In this document: piece after piece, positions 1 through 9,844 of the stretch
Layout of the letters: every line of letters begins with the position of its first letter
How positions within the stretch are numbered: position 1 is the first letter of the stretch
Position numbers and translations under genes: made by a program
The notes under the pieces: generated by a model
Told to the model about the DNA's origin: nothing
The model's database searches: none
What the model saw: only the letters and a program-made list of their open reading frames with translations
Assembly (NCBI GenBank): GCA_947259315.1
Contig: CAMYLR010000006.1
Coordinates: 73,687-137,686, forward strand
Source of the DNA: an uncultured Gemmatimonadales bacterium
Lineage (GTDB): Bacteria; Gemmatimonadota; Gemmatimonadetes; JACCXV01; JAHWKZ01
Direction: 5' to 3'
Length of the DNA: 64,000 nt

Positions 1-870
1 AAGATCCGCCGGTACGACCAGCTCGACTTTGTCGTCGAAGTACTTGTCCTCGTAGTCGTAGAACTCGTGACCGGGGATGATCTCCCCTACAACCGAGGCT
101 TCCGGTGCGTCGTTGCCGAGAACCGCGCACTCCAGCTCACGGCCGACGATCGCCGCCTCGACGAGTAGCTTCACGTCGTACTGAAACGCCGCTTCGATCG
201 CCGCCTCGAGCTCCTCTAGCGCGTGGACCTTGCTGATGCCGATCGACGACCCGCTGTTGGCTGGCTTGGCAAAACAGGGGAACCCGATCCGCGACGACAC
301 CTCGCCCTTCAATCGCGTCGCGTCGGCTCGCCACTCCGACAACTTGAAGACGAGATGGGGACCGACCGGCAGGCCAGCCCCTACCCAGAGCGCCTTGGCA
401 ACCGCCTTATCCATGCCCACCGCACTTCCCAATACGCCCGCACCGACGTACGCCACGCCGCCGAGCTCTAGCAACCCCTGAAGCGCACCGTCCTCGCCTG
501 ATTGGCCGTGGATCAATGGGAACACGACGTCGAGCGGCCGTTCGAGGCGCGATTCCACCGGCAGCGCAACGTCGCTTCCTGCCGGGACCAGCTCACCGCG
601 CCGACCAGGCTCGGCGAGCAACGTCACCGGTGCTGTCCCCTCGATATCGCCCTCCAGCGCCCCGGTCGCGCCGGCGCTCTGAATCAGCTGATCAACCGCG
701 TCGCGAGCGACCAACCACCGACCTTGCTTCGTGATCCCGATCTGGACGATCTCATACTTGTCGGGATCCAGGGCGTCCAGCACCGACTGTGCCGACATCA
801 GACTCACTTCGTGCTCGCTCGATCGTCCGCCGAACAGAACCCCGACCCGGATGCGCCGTTCGCTCATCAT
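1..870 (-). CDS. ddl: D-alanine--D-alanine ligase (3' end cut by window edge)
   Basis: ATP-grasp ligase that joins two D-alanines for the peptidoglycan stem peptide in the cytoplasm. The visible 290 residues begin with two ATG codons (870 and 867) behind a GTGAGG-type ribosome site. They read as the N-terminal Ddl domain, with a GVLFGGRSSEHEVSL segment near residues 9-23, followed by the central ATP-grasp region (FAKPANSGSSIGISKV, where Lys and the SSIG loop bind ATP) and a GRELECAVLG strand. The catalytic C-terminal metal site lies beyond base 1, so it cannot be checked. The gene lies 10 bases downstream of the inositol monophosphatase on the same strand. Family assignment is secure; the allele is incomplete only because of the window. 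Confidence 0.95.
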   Translation of the reverse strand, partial: MMSERRIRVGVLFGGRSSEHEVSLMSAQSVLDALDPDKYEIVQIGITKQGRWLVARDAVDQLIQSAGATGALEGDIEGTAPVTLLAEPGRRGELVPAGSDVALPVESRLERPLDVVFPLIHGQSGEDGALQGLLELGGVAYVGAGVLGSAVGMDKAVAKALWVGAGLPVGPHLVFKLSEWRADATRLKGEVSSRIGFPCFAKPANSGSSIGISKVHALEELEAAIEAAFQYDVKLLVEAAIVGRELECAVLGNDAPEASVVGEIIPGHEFYDYEDKYFDDKVELVVPADL

Positions 871-880
871 CGCCAATGCC

Positions 881-1732
881 TCACGCTGCGAATCTGGTCA
901 ACGTTTCAATCAGCACAGCGTGAACATCGGGGTTGCCTGCAGCGATCCACCCCTTGTCTCGATGCCCATCACCACCGCTCCAATCAGTCACGATCCCACC
1001 CGCCTCAGTGATCAGCAGCTCACCAGCTGCGATGTCCCACAAGTTGAGCCCGAGCTCCCAAAAACCGTCGACCCTCCCGGCGGCCACGTACGCCATGTCG
1101 AGCGCCGCCGAACCCGCTCGGCGCATGTCGCCAACGTTCTCGAACAGGACCGCGAACGCCGCTAGGTATCGATCAATTTGCTCTGGATGGCGGAACGGAA
1201 ACCCTGTCGCAACCAATCGACGATCGAGCCGCGGAGAGCCTGTCACTCGGATCGGCCGGGAGTCATCGGTGCGACCGTCATCGAGCCGGGCGCCCTCCCC
1301 AGCGCGAGCCGTAAACCACTCGCCGCGAACCGGGTCGACGACGATGCCCACCTGTGGGGTGTCGGCTTCGAGCAGTGCGATCGAGACGGCGTACATCGGA
1401 AAACCATGCATGAAGTTCGTCGTTCCGTCGAGCGGGTCGATCACCCATTTGTGAGTCGTAGTACCGGATCGTTCGCCCGACTCCTCGGCCATCACCGCGT
1501 GATCCGGGAAGGCTCGCTGGATCCGGTCTACGATCGCCTCTTCGGCGGCGTGATCGATCGCAGTGACAAAGTCACGCGGCTGCTTATCGGTGACCACGTT
1601 CTCGTGAGTGGACTCGGCAGCGGCCTGCAGCACCGCCACAGCGTCCGCGGCCGCCTCCCGAGCTACTGCCAGGGCGTCCGCGGTCTCGACCGCATCAGTC
1701 ACTGCCGTGGCGCGCCGGTTCAATCCGTTCAC
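881..1732 (-). CDS. suhB: Inositol monophosphatase family protein
   Basis: Mg-dependent phosphatase of the IMPase/SuhB/CysQ superfamily, about 283 residues, the usual size. It shows the metal-binding Glu pair in VMAEESGE, the signature DPLDGTTNF near residue 100 and the second metal motif LWDIAAG near residue 232. The substrate could be myo-inositol phosphate, another sugar phosphate or 3'-phosphoadenosine phosphate; sequence alone does not decide. The GTG at 1732 overlaps the end of proS by 38 bases. An in-frame GTG at 1702 gives a smaller overlap and a more typical N-terminus, so the true start may be there. SuhB also has a rRNA-maturation role in some bacteria; that is not inferable here. 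Confidence 0.88.
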   Translation of the reverse strand: MNGLNRRATAVTDAVETADALAVAREAAADAVAVLQAAAESTHENVVTDKQPRDFVTAIDHAAEEAIVDRIQRAFPDHAVMAEESGERSGTTTHKWVIDPLDGTTNFMHGFPMYAVSIALLEADTPQVGIVVDPVRGEWFTARAGEGARLDDGRTDDSRPIRVTGSPRLDRRLVATGFPFRHPEQIDRYLAAFAVLFENVGDMRRAGSAALDMAYVAAGRVDGFWELGLNLWDIAAGELLITEAGGIVTDWSGGDGHRDKGWIAAGNPDVHAVLIETLTRFAA

Positions 1733-3425
1733 GCAGATGGTTCGCGACCTCGTTTGGCGCGACCGTTACCGGCTCCGCCTCCCGCCGACTCGCCACCTCG
1801 ACGACCCCTTCTTCGACACCCCGGTCGCCGACCACGACCCGCCATGGAATCCCGATCAGGTCAGCGTCGGCAAACTTCGATCCGGCTCGGTCCGGACGAT
1901 CATCGAGCAGCGTTTCGAGGTGTGCGGCCTGACAAGCCTCGTAGATCTGCTCGGCCGTTTTCACGACCGCCTCCGAGTCCATGTTGAGCGGGATCACCTC
2001 GACCTCGTACGGGGCGATCGCCACTGGCCAGATAATGCCTCGATCATCGTGGTTCTGCTCGATCGCCGCAGCGATGACGCGCGTCACCCCGAGCCCGTAG
2101 CACCCCATCTCGAACGGCACCGGCGAGCCACTCTCATCGAGGAACGTGGCGCCCATCGCGACCGAGTATTTAGTTCCCAGTTGGAAGATGTGTCCGACCT
2201 CGATCCCCCGCGTTTCTTTCAGCGGCTGGCCACACTGCGGACAGGGGTCCCCGTCGATCGCCACCGAGACATCCGCCCACTCATGAGGTTCTACGTCGCG
2301 ACCGATCTCGAGTCCTGTCACGTGGCGATCGGTCTGGTTGGCACCCGCCACCAGATCGCCTCGCCCTGCCAGTGAGTAGTCGGCTATGATGCGAATACCG
2401 TCGGGAAGAGTGTGCGGGCCCGCAAAACCCACCTCGGCTCCCGTTACCTTCACGACGCGCTCGGGCGTTGCCATCTCGACTCGCTCGACGGCTAGCAACC
2501 GACCCAGCTTGGCCTCGTTGATCTCACGATCGCCACGCACCAGCACGGCGACGGTGTTGTCGTCAGCCTCGAAGAGCAACGTCTTGACGAAAGCCTCGGC
2601 GGGTTTCCCGAGCAACTGCGCCACCTCATCGACTGTCGTCTGGCCGGGAGTATCGACGACCTCGAGCGGCTTGGGTTGGTGGCCGTCGGGCAACTGATGC
2701 TCCCGCGGCGCGCTTTCGGCACGCTCACTGGCCGCAGCATAACCACAAGCACCACACGAGAGGACAGCACTCTCTCCGGTCCCGGCCAACACCATGAACT
2801 CGTGGTTTACGGTGCCGCCAATCTCACCGGCTTCGGCTTCCACCGCCCGGTACGCCAATCCACAACGGTCGAAGATCGCACAGTAAGCGTCGTGGAATTT
2901 CTGATAGGTATTCGCCATCGAAACTTCGTCAGGGTCAAACGAGTACGCGTCCTTCATAAGAAACTCGCGCGCTCGCATGACCCCGAAACGGGGTCGGATT
3001 TCATCTCGAAACTTGGTTTGAATCTGATATACCGAGAGCGGCAACTGCCGGTACGAGCGGACCTCGCGCCGGATCAGATCGGTCACGATCTCTTCGTGGG
3101 TCGGGCCGAGCGCGTACCCGCGCTCGTGTCGGTCGGTGACCCGCATCAGAAGCGGCCCGTACAAATCCCACCGGCCGGTCTCCTTCCACAGCTCAGCCGG
3201 ATGTAGGATCGGTGGAAGCAGTTCGACCGCGCCCATCCGATCGAGCTCCTCGCGAATGATCTGCGACACCTTGAGGATGCTCCGCAGTAGCAGCGGCAGG
3301 TAGGTATACACTCCCCGCGCCGCCGGCCGCAGGAGCCCCGCTCGAACCATCAAGCGGTGACTCACCACCTCGGCGTCGGCGGGATCCTCCTTGAGCGTGG
3401 GGATGAGCGCACGAGACCAGCGCAT
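1695..3425 (-). CDS. proS: Prolyl-tRNA synthetase, bacterial type
   Basis: Class II aminoacyl-tRNA synthetase that charges tRNA-Pro; 576 residues, matching the long bacterial form. The N-terminal catalytic core shows motif 1 (residues about 50-75, ending in LLPPILHPAELW), GPTHEEIVTDL, and motif 2 with FRDEIRPRFGVMRAREF. It is followed by the inserted YbaK-like editing domain (about residues 220-380, which hydrolyses Ala-tRNA-Pro). Motif 3 (GCYGLGVTRVIAA) and an anticodon-binding domain close the protein. The ATG at 3425 is the only sensible start. Downstream suhB overlaps its 3' end, suggesting translational coupling. Confidence 0.97.
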   Translation of the reverse strand: MRWSRALIPTLKEDPADAEVVSHRLMVRAGLLRPAARGVYTYLPLLLRSILKVSQIIREELDRMGAVELLPPILHPAELWKETGRWDLYGPLLMRVTDRHERGYALGPTHEEIVTDLIRREVRSYRQLPLSVYQIQTKFRDEIRPRFGVMRAREFLMKDAYSFDPDEVSMANTYQKFHDAYCAIFDRCGLAYRAVEAEAGEIGGTVNHEFMVLAGTGESAVLSCGACGYAAASERAESAPREHQLPDGHQPKPLEVVDTPGQTTVDEVAQLLGKPAEAFVKTLLFEADDNTVAVLVRGDREINEAKLGRLLAVERVEMATPERVVKVTGAEVGFAGPHTLPDGIRIIADYSLAGRGDLVAGANQTDRHVTGLEIGRDVEPHEWADVSVAIDGDPCPQCGQPLKETRGIEVGHIFQLGTKYSVAMGATFLDESGSPVPFEMGCYGLGVTRVIAAAIEQNHDDRGIIWPVAIAPYEVEVIPLNMDSEAVVKTAEQIYEACQAAHLETLLDDRPDRAGSKFADADLIGIPWRVVVGDRGVEEGVVEVASRREAEPVTVAPNEVANHLRERIEPARHGSD

Positions 3426-3476
3426 GGGGCGGGTAGTGTAGGTGCTCGGTCGAGACCGAGCAACGCCACTCGCTCG

Positions 3477-4586
3477 CTAGCCCTCGTAGACGATGCGGTA
3501 GATGGCACCCGCCTCGTCGTCCGACACCAACAGCGAACCGTCGGGCATGACCAGCACGTCGACCGGGCGACCCCAAGCGTTTTCGCCCTCCAGCCAACCC
3601 TCCGCGAACGACTCGTATGACACGACGCGATCACGCTGCAACTGCACACGGGTGATGCGGTAACCGATCTTTCGGCTGCGATTCCAAGATCCATGCTCGG
3701 CGATAAAAATGTCGTGATGGTACTCATCGGGGAACATTTCGCCGGTGTAGAACCGCATTCCTAGCGGTGCGACGTGCGGGCCCAACTTCTGGGCTGGTGG
3801 CGTGAACTCGGCGCAATCCCTTTGCGAGCCAAATTCGGGGTCGGCGATATCACCGCCGTGACAAAACGGGTAACCAAAGTGGAGTCCGCCCTCGGGAGCC
3901 CGATTGAGCTCGTCCGGTGGCAGGTCGTCCCCCAGCCTGTCACGACCGTTGTCGGTGAACCACAGCTCGTCCGTCTCCGGGTGCCAGTCGAACCCCACCG
4001 AGTTACGGACCCCGTGGGCGAACACCTCGCGTCTGGGCTCGGTTACGCTCATCCGTGTGATCGACGCGAAGAGCGGGTTCTCGGACAAGCAAATATTGCA
4101 TGGTGCCCCGACCTGGGCGTAGAGCAAACCATCGGGCCCAAAACGGATGTACTTCCATCCGTGGTGGCGCTCGGTTGGGTAATCGTCGCGTACGATGATC
4201 GCATCGGGTGGATTCGTGAGACGCTCGTCGATGTTGTCGAATCGGAGGACGCGATTGACCTCGGCTACGTAGAGGGCGCCGTACTGCCAAGCCACCCCGT
4301 TCGGCATCTCGAGCCCACGGGCGATGGTGTGGACAGTGTCCGCCACGTGGTCGCTGTTGGCGTCAACGACCGCGTACACGACCCCCTCCCGACGAGTGCC
4401 TACATACAGGATCCCGTTGGGGCTCAGAGTCATCGAGCGGGCGTTGGGAACATCGGCCGCAAAGACCTCGATCCGGAACCCTTCGGGCAACCGGATCTTG
4501 TTGATCGGCAGCCGCTCCTGACCACACGCCGGCACCGACCAAGCCATCACGACGCATACCACCGCAACCACATATCTCGTCATCAT
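3477..4586 (-). CDS. Exported sorbosone/PQQ-type sugar dehydrogenase-like beta-propeller protein
   Basis: 369 residues with a hydrophobic export signal ending in SVPAC (Cys about 21). This suggests a lipoprotein, although the lipobox is not ideal (Val rather than Leu at -3), so simple secretion is possible. The mature part resembles the soluble-glucose-dehydrogenase/L-sorbosone-dehydrogenase six-bladed propeller family. It has repeated strand-loop units such as MTLSPNGILYVGTRR, IRFGPDGLLYAQVGAPCN, NSVGFDWHPETDELWFTDNGRD and a final DVLVMPDGSLLVSDD. Members oxidise sugars with PQQ, but many have no known substrate. Two ATG codons (4586, 4583) are possible starts. It sits 9 bases upstream of nothing coding but close to the selA stop, so it may share that transcript. 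Confidence 0.8.
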   Translation of the reverse strand: MMTRYVVAVVCVVMAWSVPACGQERLPINKIRLPEGFRIEVFAADVPNARSMTLSPNGILYVGTRREGVVYAVVDANSDHVADTVHTIARGLEMPNGVAWQYGALYVAEVNRVLRFDNIDERLTNPPDAIIVRDDYPTERHHGWKYIRFGPDGLLYAQVGAPCNICLSENPLFASITRMSVTEPRREVFAHGVRNSVGFDWHPETDELWFTDNGRDRLGDDLPPDELNRAPEGGLHFGYPFCHGGDIADPEFGSQRDCAEFTPPAQKLGPHVAPLGMRFYTGEMFPDEYHHDIFIAEHGSWNRSRKIGYRITRVQLQRDRVVSYESFAEGWLEGENAWGRPVDVLVMPDGSLLVSDDEAGAIYRIVYEG

Positions 4587-4595
4587 CTCGTCTCG

Positions 4596-6008
4596 TTATC
4601 CTATTGTTTGATTGTCACTTGCGCCTAATATCTCATCTAATCGTTGAACTACAATCGCAGCTTCGCCCGGGAGCAAGGTTCGAACATCCAGCCACACCGC
4701 GTCATCGGCGACCCGGCTCACGATCGGCGGCTCTCCCAACCGCAGTTGGCGCTCCACTGCAGCCACGGAAAGCTGCTTTGGGGCGACGCGCACGGCTGCG
4801 CCCGGCAGATCGACACCCGGCAGCGTTCCACCACCAGCGCGCCCGGTATGAGGCTCCACGGTGCACTGATCTCGTGTACCAGGCGCCAACGCCTCAACCA
4901 ACGCCTCGGCCCGCGCGCCCAATTCTTCCGGATCGAGCTCGAGCATCCCCCGCACCGGGACCTCGTTTCCTCGCTCGGCGATCAACTGCAGCGTGGCCTC
5001 CAGCCCGGCCAACGTCGCTTTGTCCACTCTCACCGCGCGCAGAAGAGGGTTCGTGCGCACCTTGGCGATCCATTCAGTACCACCACACAGTAACCCGGCT
5101 TGAGGTCCGCCGAGAAGCTTGTCGCCGCTGGCGCAAACGAGGGCCGCTCCATCGGCCAGCGCATCGTTGATGCTGGGCTCATCCGGGGCGAACGGCAACG
5201 ATTCGAGCACACCCGTTCCCTGATCAAAGATGACCGGGACCCCATGCCGCTCTCCCAAGTCACACAGATCCGCCAACCCGACCTCGGCCACAAAGCCTGA
5301 GACCGAGAAATTCGACCGGTGAACCTTCAGGATCGCGCCAACCTCGTGGGTTTCGATGGCGCGTGCATAATCTTCGATGTGGGTCTTGTTGGTAGCCCCG
5401 ACCTCGACAACGTGGGCGCCGCTCTTGGCAACGATATCGTGGACACGAAACCCACCACCGATCTCGATCAGCTCACCTCGTGAGACGACGACAGCCAGGC
5501 CCGCGGCAAGCGAGTCCACAGCGACCAACATGGCGGCCGCATTGTTGTTGACGACGAGGGCGTCCTCCGCTCCGGTCAGGAACGTGAGCCACCGGGCGGC
5601 GTGGGCGTACCGTGAGCCCCGTGCACCCTCCTCCAGATCATACTCCAAGGGCGTGTAGCGGCCGGCGGCGGTGGCTGCCGCTGCGGATGCCTCCTCAGCC
5701 AGAGGAGCCCGCCCCAGGTTGGTGTGCACGACGACGCCGGTCGCGTTGATGACTGGCATCAGGGTCGGCTGGAGCAACGCCTCGAGCGCCTCCGTCCACG
5801 ACTCGGTTACCGCGGACTTTACGTCCGCCGGCGTCGCGAACCGATCGGGGCTTTCCACGACAGCCTTTCTAACGTGATCGAGGGCCGTCTCGAGTGCCGC
5901 GCGCTCTAACATCTCTCCCGCGCTCAGCCTCTCAACCGCAGTCGGTCGCTCGGCTACACAGACGTGCACCGCTGGCAACCACCTGAGGCGTTCGGTAGCC
6001 GATGTCAC
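4596..6008 (-). CDS. selA: L-seryl-tRNA(Sec) selenium transferase SelA
   Basis: PLP enzyme that converts Ser-tRNA(Sec) to Sec-tRNA(Sec) using selenophosphate. From the GTG at 6008 it is 470 residues, close to the E. coli length of 463. That start overlaps the previous stop as GTGA. An open frame runs further upstream to 6284, but it lies inside the preceding gene. Family landmarks are RYAHAARWL, VVNNNAAAM, RGELIEIGGGFRVHDI and KVHRSNFSVSGF. The PLP lysine is in SGDKLLGGPQAG at residue 297 (E. coli Lys295), so the active site looks intact. The N-terminal tRNA-binding region is present. No selB, selD or tRNA-Sec is in this window, so participation in a full selenocysteine pathway rests on genes elsewhere. 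Confidence 0.93.
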   Translation of the reverse strand: MTSATERLRWLPAVHVCVAERPTAVERLSAGEMLERAALETALDHVRKAVVESPDRFATPADVKSAVTESWTEALEALLQPTLMPVINATGVVVHTNLGRAPLAEEASAAAATAAGRYTPLEYDLEEGARGSRYAHAARWLTFLTGAEDALVVNNNAAAMLVAVDSLAAGLAVVVSRGELIEIGGGFRVHDIVAKSGAHVVEVGATNKTHIEDYARAIETHEVGAILKVHRSNFSVSGFVAEVGLADLCDLGERHGVPVIFDQGTGVLESLPFAPDEPSINDALADGAALVCASGDKLLGGPQAGLLCGGTEWIAKVRTNPLLRAVRVDKATLAGLEATLQLIAERGNEVPVRGMLELDPEELGARAEALVEALAPGTRDQCTVEPHTGRAGGGTLPGVDLPGAAVRVAPKQLSVAAVERQLRLGEPPIVSRVADDAVWLDVRTLLPGEAAIVVQRLDEILGASDNQTIG

Positions 6009-7123
6009 GAGCTTCCGTCCGGCAACTCGAGCGGCTCGGAGCGGAACTTGGCCGCTCCGTCGTAGGTGGGTTCGAAAGCCCGACCGCCTTCGGCGGTGGA
6101 AATCAACCCACTGACGTTCACCACATCGACGATCTCGATTCGGTACAGGCGACCCGTTCTCAACGGTTCCGCGGATGTGATGCGCACCTCGTTTGTCCCT
6201 ATTCGCTCGACGTTCTCGATCTCGAGACGTCGCGCGCGAACTTGATCGGGCGGCAGCTCGTCGGGGTTGGTGTCGGTATCCCAAACCTCTGGCGACGCTT
6301 CATACAGCGTGACCATCGATGGGATCAGCGGCAACAGTTCGGGCAATGGGTCATCAAAAACGACCACCACACGTCGCGAGGTTGGAGTCCGGACCCGATC
6401 AACTATCGGCGCCGTCGTATCGACGACCGCGATACGATACGTTTTCTCGTGCAACCGACCCTCGATCGAGAGCTCAAACGTGTCGCGGGCGCCAGGCTCT
6501 TCGGTCTCCTGCCAACCCTCGGGCCGCACCATTTCTTCCCAAGCGGTAGCTACATAACGACCATACTCGACCGCCTCGATCTCGATTTGTCCTTGCGAGT
6601 CTGCTTCCCACGTGTACCCAAACCCCGACTCCTCGTTCTCGAGACGGTACTGCGCCCCGGCCCCCGGCAAGGTGTCTTTGACGATCGTGACGCGGACCAG
6701 CGAGAGCGTGATCGGTTCCTCCCCGCCAACCGAAAAGAGGATCGTCTTCGGTGTCACGGTGGCGTTTCGATCTCGGTCCTCGAGACCCGGCAGGATCGTC
6801 ACCGAGTAGGTCACGCCATCGAGGAGCGCCTCCTGTGAGGTCAGCGTGATCACGTTGTCGTCGAGCTCGGCTTCGAATTCGGGGACGTCCGGATTGATGA
6901 GTATGAAGTCGCCGATCTTGTCGGCCAGCTGCTCGTCGATGATCTCATCGAATTCGAGAACGATGGGTTGATTGGGCTCTGCGTTGACCGCGCGCTCAGC
7001 CGGGTCGGACGCGATCAAAACCGGCGGCACTTTGTCCTCGGGACCACCCGGTGGAAATCCCTCACTGGCGCAGGCCAGCCCGATCGTCAAGATCGCTACA
7101 CCAACGACGATTCCAGGTCGCAC
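6005..7123 (-). CDS. Ig-like (Big_5-type) domain lipoprotein
   Basis: 372 residues. A short signal peptide ends in the lipobox GLAC (Cys 18), so the protein is probably lipid-anchored. Right after it comes a GGPEDKVPP segment, which resembles the GGPKDxxPP start of Ig-like lipoproteins common in Bacteroidota and Gemmatimonadota. The first ~110 mature residues form a bacterial Ig-like module (DPAERAVNAEPNQPIVLEFDE, then a VTYSVTILPGLEDRDRN strand). A central carboxypeptidase-regulatory-like stretch follows (YRLENEESGFGYTWEADSQG), and another Ig-like segment near residues 250-340. It is likely an envelope surface or adhesion protein; no enzymatic residues were recognised. Its TGA overlaps the GTG of selA. 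Confidence 0.82.
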   Translation of the reverse strand: MRPGIVVGVAILTIGLACASEGFPPGGPEDKVPPVLIASDPAERAVNAEPNQPIVLEFDEIIDEQLADKIGDFILINPDVPEFEAELDDNVITLTSQEALLDGVTYSVTILPGLEDRDRNATVTPKTILFSVGGEEPITLSLVRVTIVKDTLPGAGAQYRLENEESGFGYTWEADSQGQIEIEAVEYGRYVATAWEEMVRPEGWQETEEPGARDTFELSIEGRLHEKTYRIAVVDTTAPIVDRVRTPTSRRVVVVFDDPLPELLPLIPSMVTLYEASPEVWDTDTNPDELPPDQVRARRLEIENVERIGTNEVRITSAEPLRTGRLYRIEIVDVVNVSGLISTAEGGRAFEPTYDGAAKFRSEPLELPDGSS

Positions 7124-7137
7124 TGGTCAGATTCCAG

Positions 7138-9792
7138 CTACCGCGGCGAAAGCGCTTTGAGGAGCTCATCCAACCGATCGAGCGCTTGCTCGAGGTCGGC
7201 GGCCTTTTCGCGCTCGCGGGCAACTACCTGCTCCGGTGCCTTGGCCACGAATTCGGTGTTATCCAACTTGTGCTGAACAGCGGCAAGCTGCTTTTGCTTG
7301 CGATCGCTCTCGGTGATCAGTCGTTCGCGCTCGCGTTCGATGTCGATCAGGTCGGCCAAGCGAACGGCAACCTCCACCCCGCCGCGAACGACTTGCGAAA
7401 CAAAACCGTTCTCGGACGGCGCTTCGGCCACGACCCGAGCCTCGCTGGCGCCAGCCAGCCGGGCGACATCAGCGGCGTGTCGGTCGAGCGCCACACGGTC
7501 TTCTCCGTCGTCGACTACGATCACCAATGGTGCCTTATGGCTCGGCGCTACCTCATATCCGGAACGCAGGTTGCGCGCTGCCACGATTACCTCCCTGAGC
7601 AGTGCGACCCGCGCAGCTTCTATCCCGAAGTTCCACTCCAATGGCTCAGGCCAAGGTGCGATCATGATCGACTCACCGGACCGTATCGCCGCCGGCAGCC
7701 GCTGCCACAGCTCCTCGGTCACGAACGGCATGATCGGGTGGAGCAGCCTCAAGCCCTGCTCGAGCACGGCCAGCAGGACGTTGCGCACAGTGTCACCGCC
7801 CGGGCCATCGAGATCGGTCTTTGACCACTCGATCGCCCAGTCACAGTAGTCGTGCCACAGGAAATCGCGCAGCGCATTCGATGCCTCGTCGAGTCGGAAA
7901 GCCTCGAGATGTCGATCGACAGCGACGATCGTCTCGTCGAGTCGCTCAAGCAGCCACCGCTCGCGGTCGCCGAGGGACTCTCGATCGATCGTTTCGATCG
8001 TTTGCGGCTCGAACCCCTGCGGTGTGTTTAGGAACACGAACCGAGCCGCGTTCCAGAGCTTGTTGGCAAAATTCCGTCCGACCTTGAAGTCATCGGTCGC
8101 CAGCTTGAGGTCGATGCCGGTAGGGACGAGCGCGACCAGCGTGTAACGCAGCGCGTCGGTGCCAAACTGATCGATCATCTCGCGCGGATCGATCCCGTTG
8201 CCGAGGGATTTCGACATACGTCGGCCTTGGTCGTCACGCACAGTGCCGTTGATGACCACATTCTTGAACGGACTCAAATCGGTGCAATAGATACCCGCCA
8301 TGACCATCCGCGCGACCCAGAAGAACAGGATCTCGGATGCGGTAACCAGTGTCTGCGTCGGGTAGAACGTCTTGAGGTCCTCGGCGTCCTCTGGCCATCC
8401 GAGCGTCGAGAACGGCCACAGCCACGACGAGAACCACGTATCGAGGACGTCGGGGTCCTGGGTCAAATCATGATCGTCGCAGTCGGGGCACCGTACCGGA
8501 TCCTCCCGGGCCGCGAACTCGTGCCCGTTTCCGCACGTCCAAACAGGGATCCGGTGACCCCACCAGATCTGTCGCGAGATGCACCAGTCACGCACGTTGT
8601 CGAGCCAGTGCTCGTACGTTTTGCCCCAAGAGGCGGGCGAGAACTTGAGCTCGCCGGCGCGATACGCACCCAACGCCGGTTCGGCCAGCGGCGCCATCCG
8701 CACGAACCATTGATCCGACAAGTAGGGTTCGATCACTGTGTCGCAGCGGTAGCAGTGACCGACGGCGTGCTGGTGGTCCTCGATCTTCTCGAGAAGTCCT
8801 TCGGCCTCCAGCGCCTCGACGATTTGGCGCCGGGCCTCGAACCGATCGAGACCTTCGAAATGGCCCGCGTGCTCGTTCATGCTGGCTTCCGGATTCAGGA
8901 TGTTCACACGCCGCAATTCGTGGCGTACACCGAGCCAGAAGTCGTTGGGGTCATGAGCAGGCGTGACCTTGACGGCGCCGGTGCCGAACTCGGGATCAAC
9001 GAACTCGTCGGCGACGATCGGCAACTCGCGTCCCACGAGCGGCAAGATCGCCACCTTGCCGACCAGGCGACCGTGGCGTTCGTCAGCGGGATGAACGGCT
9101 ACACCGGTGTCCCCGAGCATCGTCTCGGGGCGTGTTGTGGCGACCAGGACGTACTCGTCCGAGTCCGCCAGCGGATAACGAATCGTGTACAGCTTCCCCC
9201 GCTGATCGCGCTTCGGTGCTTCCTCATCCGAGAGCGCGGTCTTGCACCGCGGGCACCAGTTGACGATGTACTCGCCACGGTAGATCAGGCCCTCCTCGTA
9301 CAGCCGCACGAACACCTCGCGAACGGCATGCGATAATCCGTCATCCATCGTAAACGCGACGCGTTCCCAATCACACGATATACCGAGACGCATGAGTTGG
9401 TCATGAATCTCTCCGCCGTACTTCTCTTTCCACTGCCAGACCCGATCCACGAACGCCTCGCGGCCAAGATCGTTCCGGGTCTTGCCCTCAGCGGCCAACT
9501 CACGCTCCACGACGTTCTGGGTGGCGATCCCAGCGTGGTCGGTACCCGGCAAGTAAAGGGCGCGCCGTCCCTTCATGCGCTGGTGGCGAACCAACACGTC
9601 TTGGATCGTGTTGTTGAGTGCGTGCCCCATGTGCAACACGCCGGTCACGTTGGGCGGTGGGATCACGATCGTGTACGGATCGGGCCCATCCCCGGCGGGC
9701 GGATGGAAGTAGCCGCGTTGGCACCACTCGGCGTACCGGGGCGTCTCCAGCGTTGATGGGTCGTACCGTTTGGGGAGCGCGTGCTCGACCAT
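7138..9792 (-). CDS. valS: Valyl-tRNA synthetase
   Basis: Class I aminoacyl-tRNA synthetase for valine; 884 residues, the normal bacterial length. The HIGH motif is HMGH at residues 54-57 within PPNVTGVLHMGHALN, and the KMSKS loop is RRMSKSLGN. Between them lies the CP1 editing domain with VATTRPETMLGDTGVAVHP and the valine-editing pocket. Zinc-type Cys pairs occur (CPRCKTALS, CYRCDT). The C-terminal ~65 residues form the Lys/Glu-rich coiled-coil arm typical of ValRS. The ATG at 9792 is clear. It is 14 bases upstream of the Ig-like lipoprotein gene. Confidence 0.98.
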   Translation of the reverse strand: MVEHALPKRYDPSTLETPRYAEWCQRGYFHPPAGDGPDPYTIVIPPPNVTGVLHMGHALNNTIQDVLVRHQRMKGRRALYLPGTDHAGIATQNVVERELAAEGKTRNDLGREAFVDRVWQWKEKYGGEIHDQLMRLGISCDWERVAFTMDDGLSHAVREVFVRLYEEGLIYRGEYIVNWCPRCKTALSDEEAPKRDQRGKLYTIRYPLADSDEYVLVATTRPETMLGDTGVAVHPADERHGRLVGKVAILPLVGRELPIVADEFVDPEFGTGAVKVTPAHDPNDFWLGVRHELRRVNILNPEASMNEHAGHFEGLDRFEARRQIVEALEAEGLLEKIEDHQHAVGHCYRCDTVIEPYLSDQWFVRMAPLAEPALGAYRAGELKFSPASWGKTYEHWLDNVRDWCISRQIWWGHRIPVWTCGNGHEFAAREDPVRCPDCDDHDLTQDPDVLDTWFSSWLWPFSTLGWPEDAEDLKTFYPTQTLVTASEILFFWVARMVMAGIYCTDLSPFKNVVINGTVRDDQGRRMSKSLGNGIDPREMIDQFGTDALRYTLVALVPTGIDLKLATDDFKVGRNFANKLWNAARFVFLNTPQGFEPQTIETIDRESLGDRERWLLERLDETIVAVDRHLEAFRLDEASNALRDFLWHDYCDWAIEWSKTDLDGPGGDTVRNVLLAVLEQGLRLLHPIMPFVTEELWQRLPAAIRSGESIMIAPWPEPLEWNFGIEAARVALLREVIVAARNLRSGYEVAPSHKAPLVIVVDDGEDRVALDRHAADVARLAGASEARVVAEAPSENGFVSQVVRGGVEVAVRLADLIDIERERERLITESDRKQKQLAAVQHKLDNTEFVAKAPEQVVAREREKAADLEQALDRLDELLKALSPR

Positions 9793-9844
9793 GAGTGTGC
9801 GGGCCAGGTTTTGAAGACTTGGGTTCGGCCGAAAGGCTTCTAAG

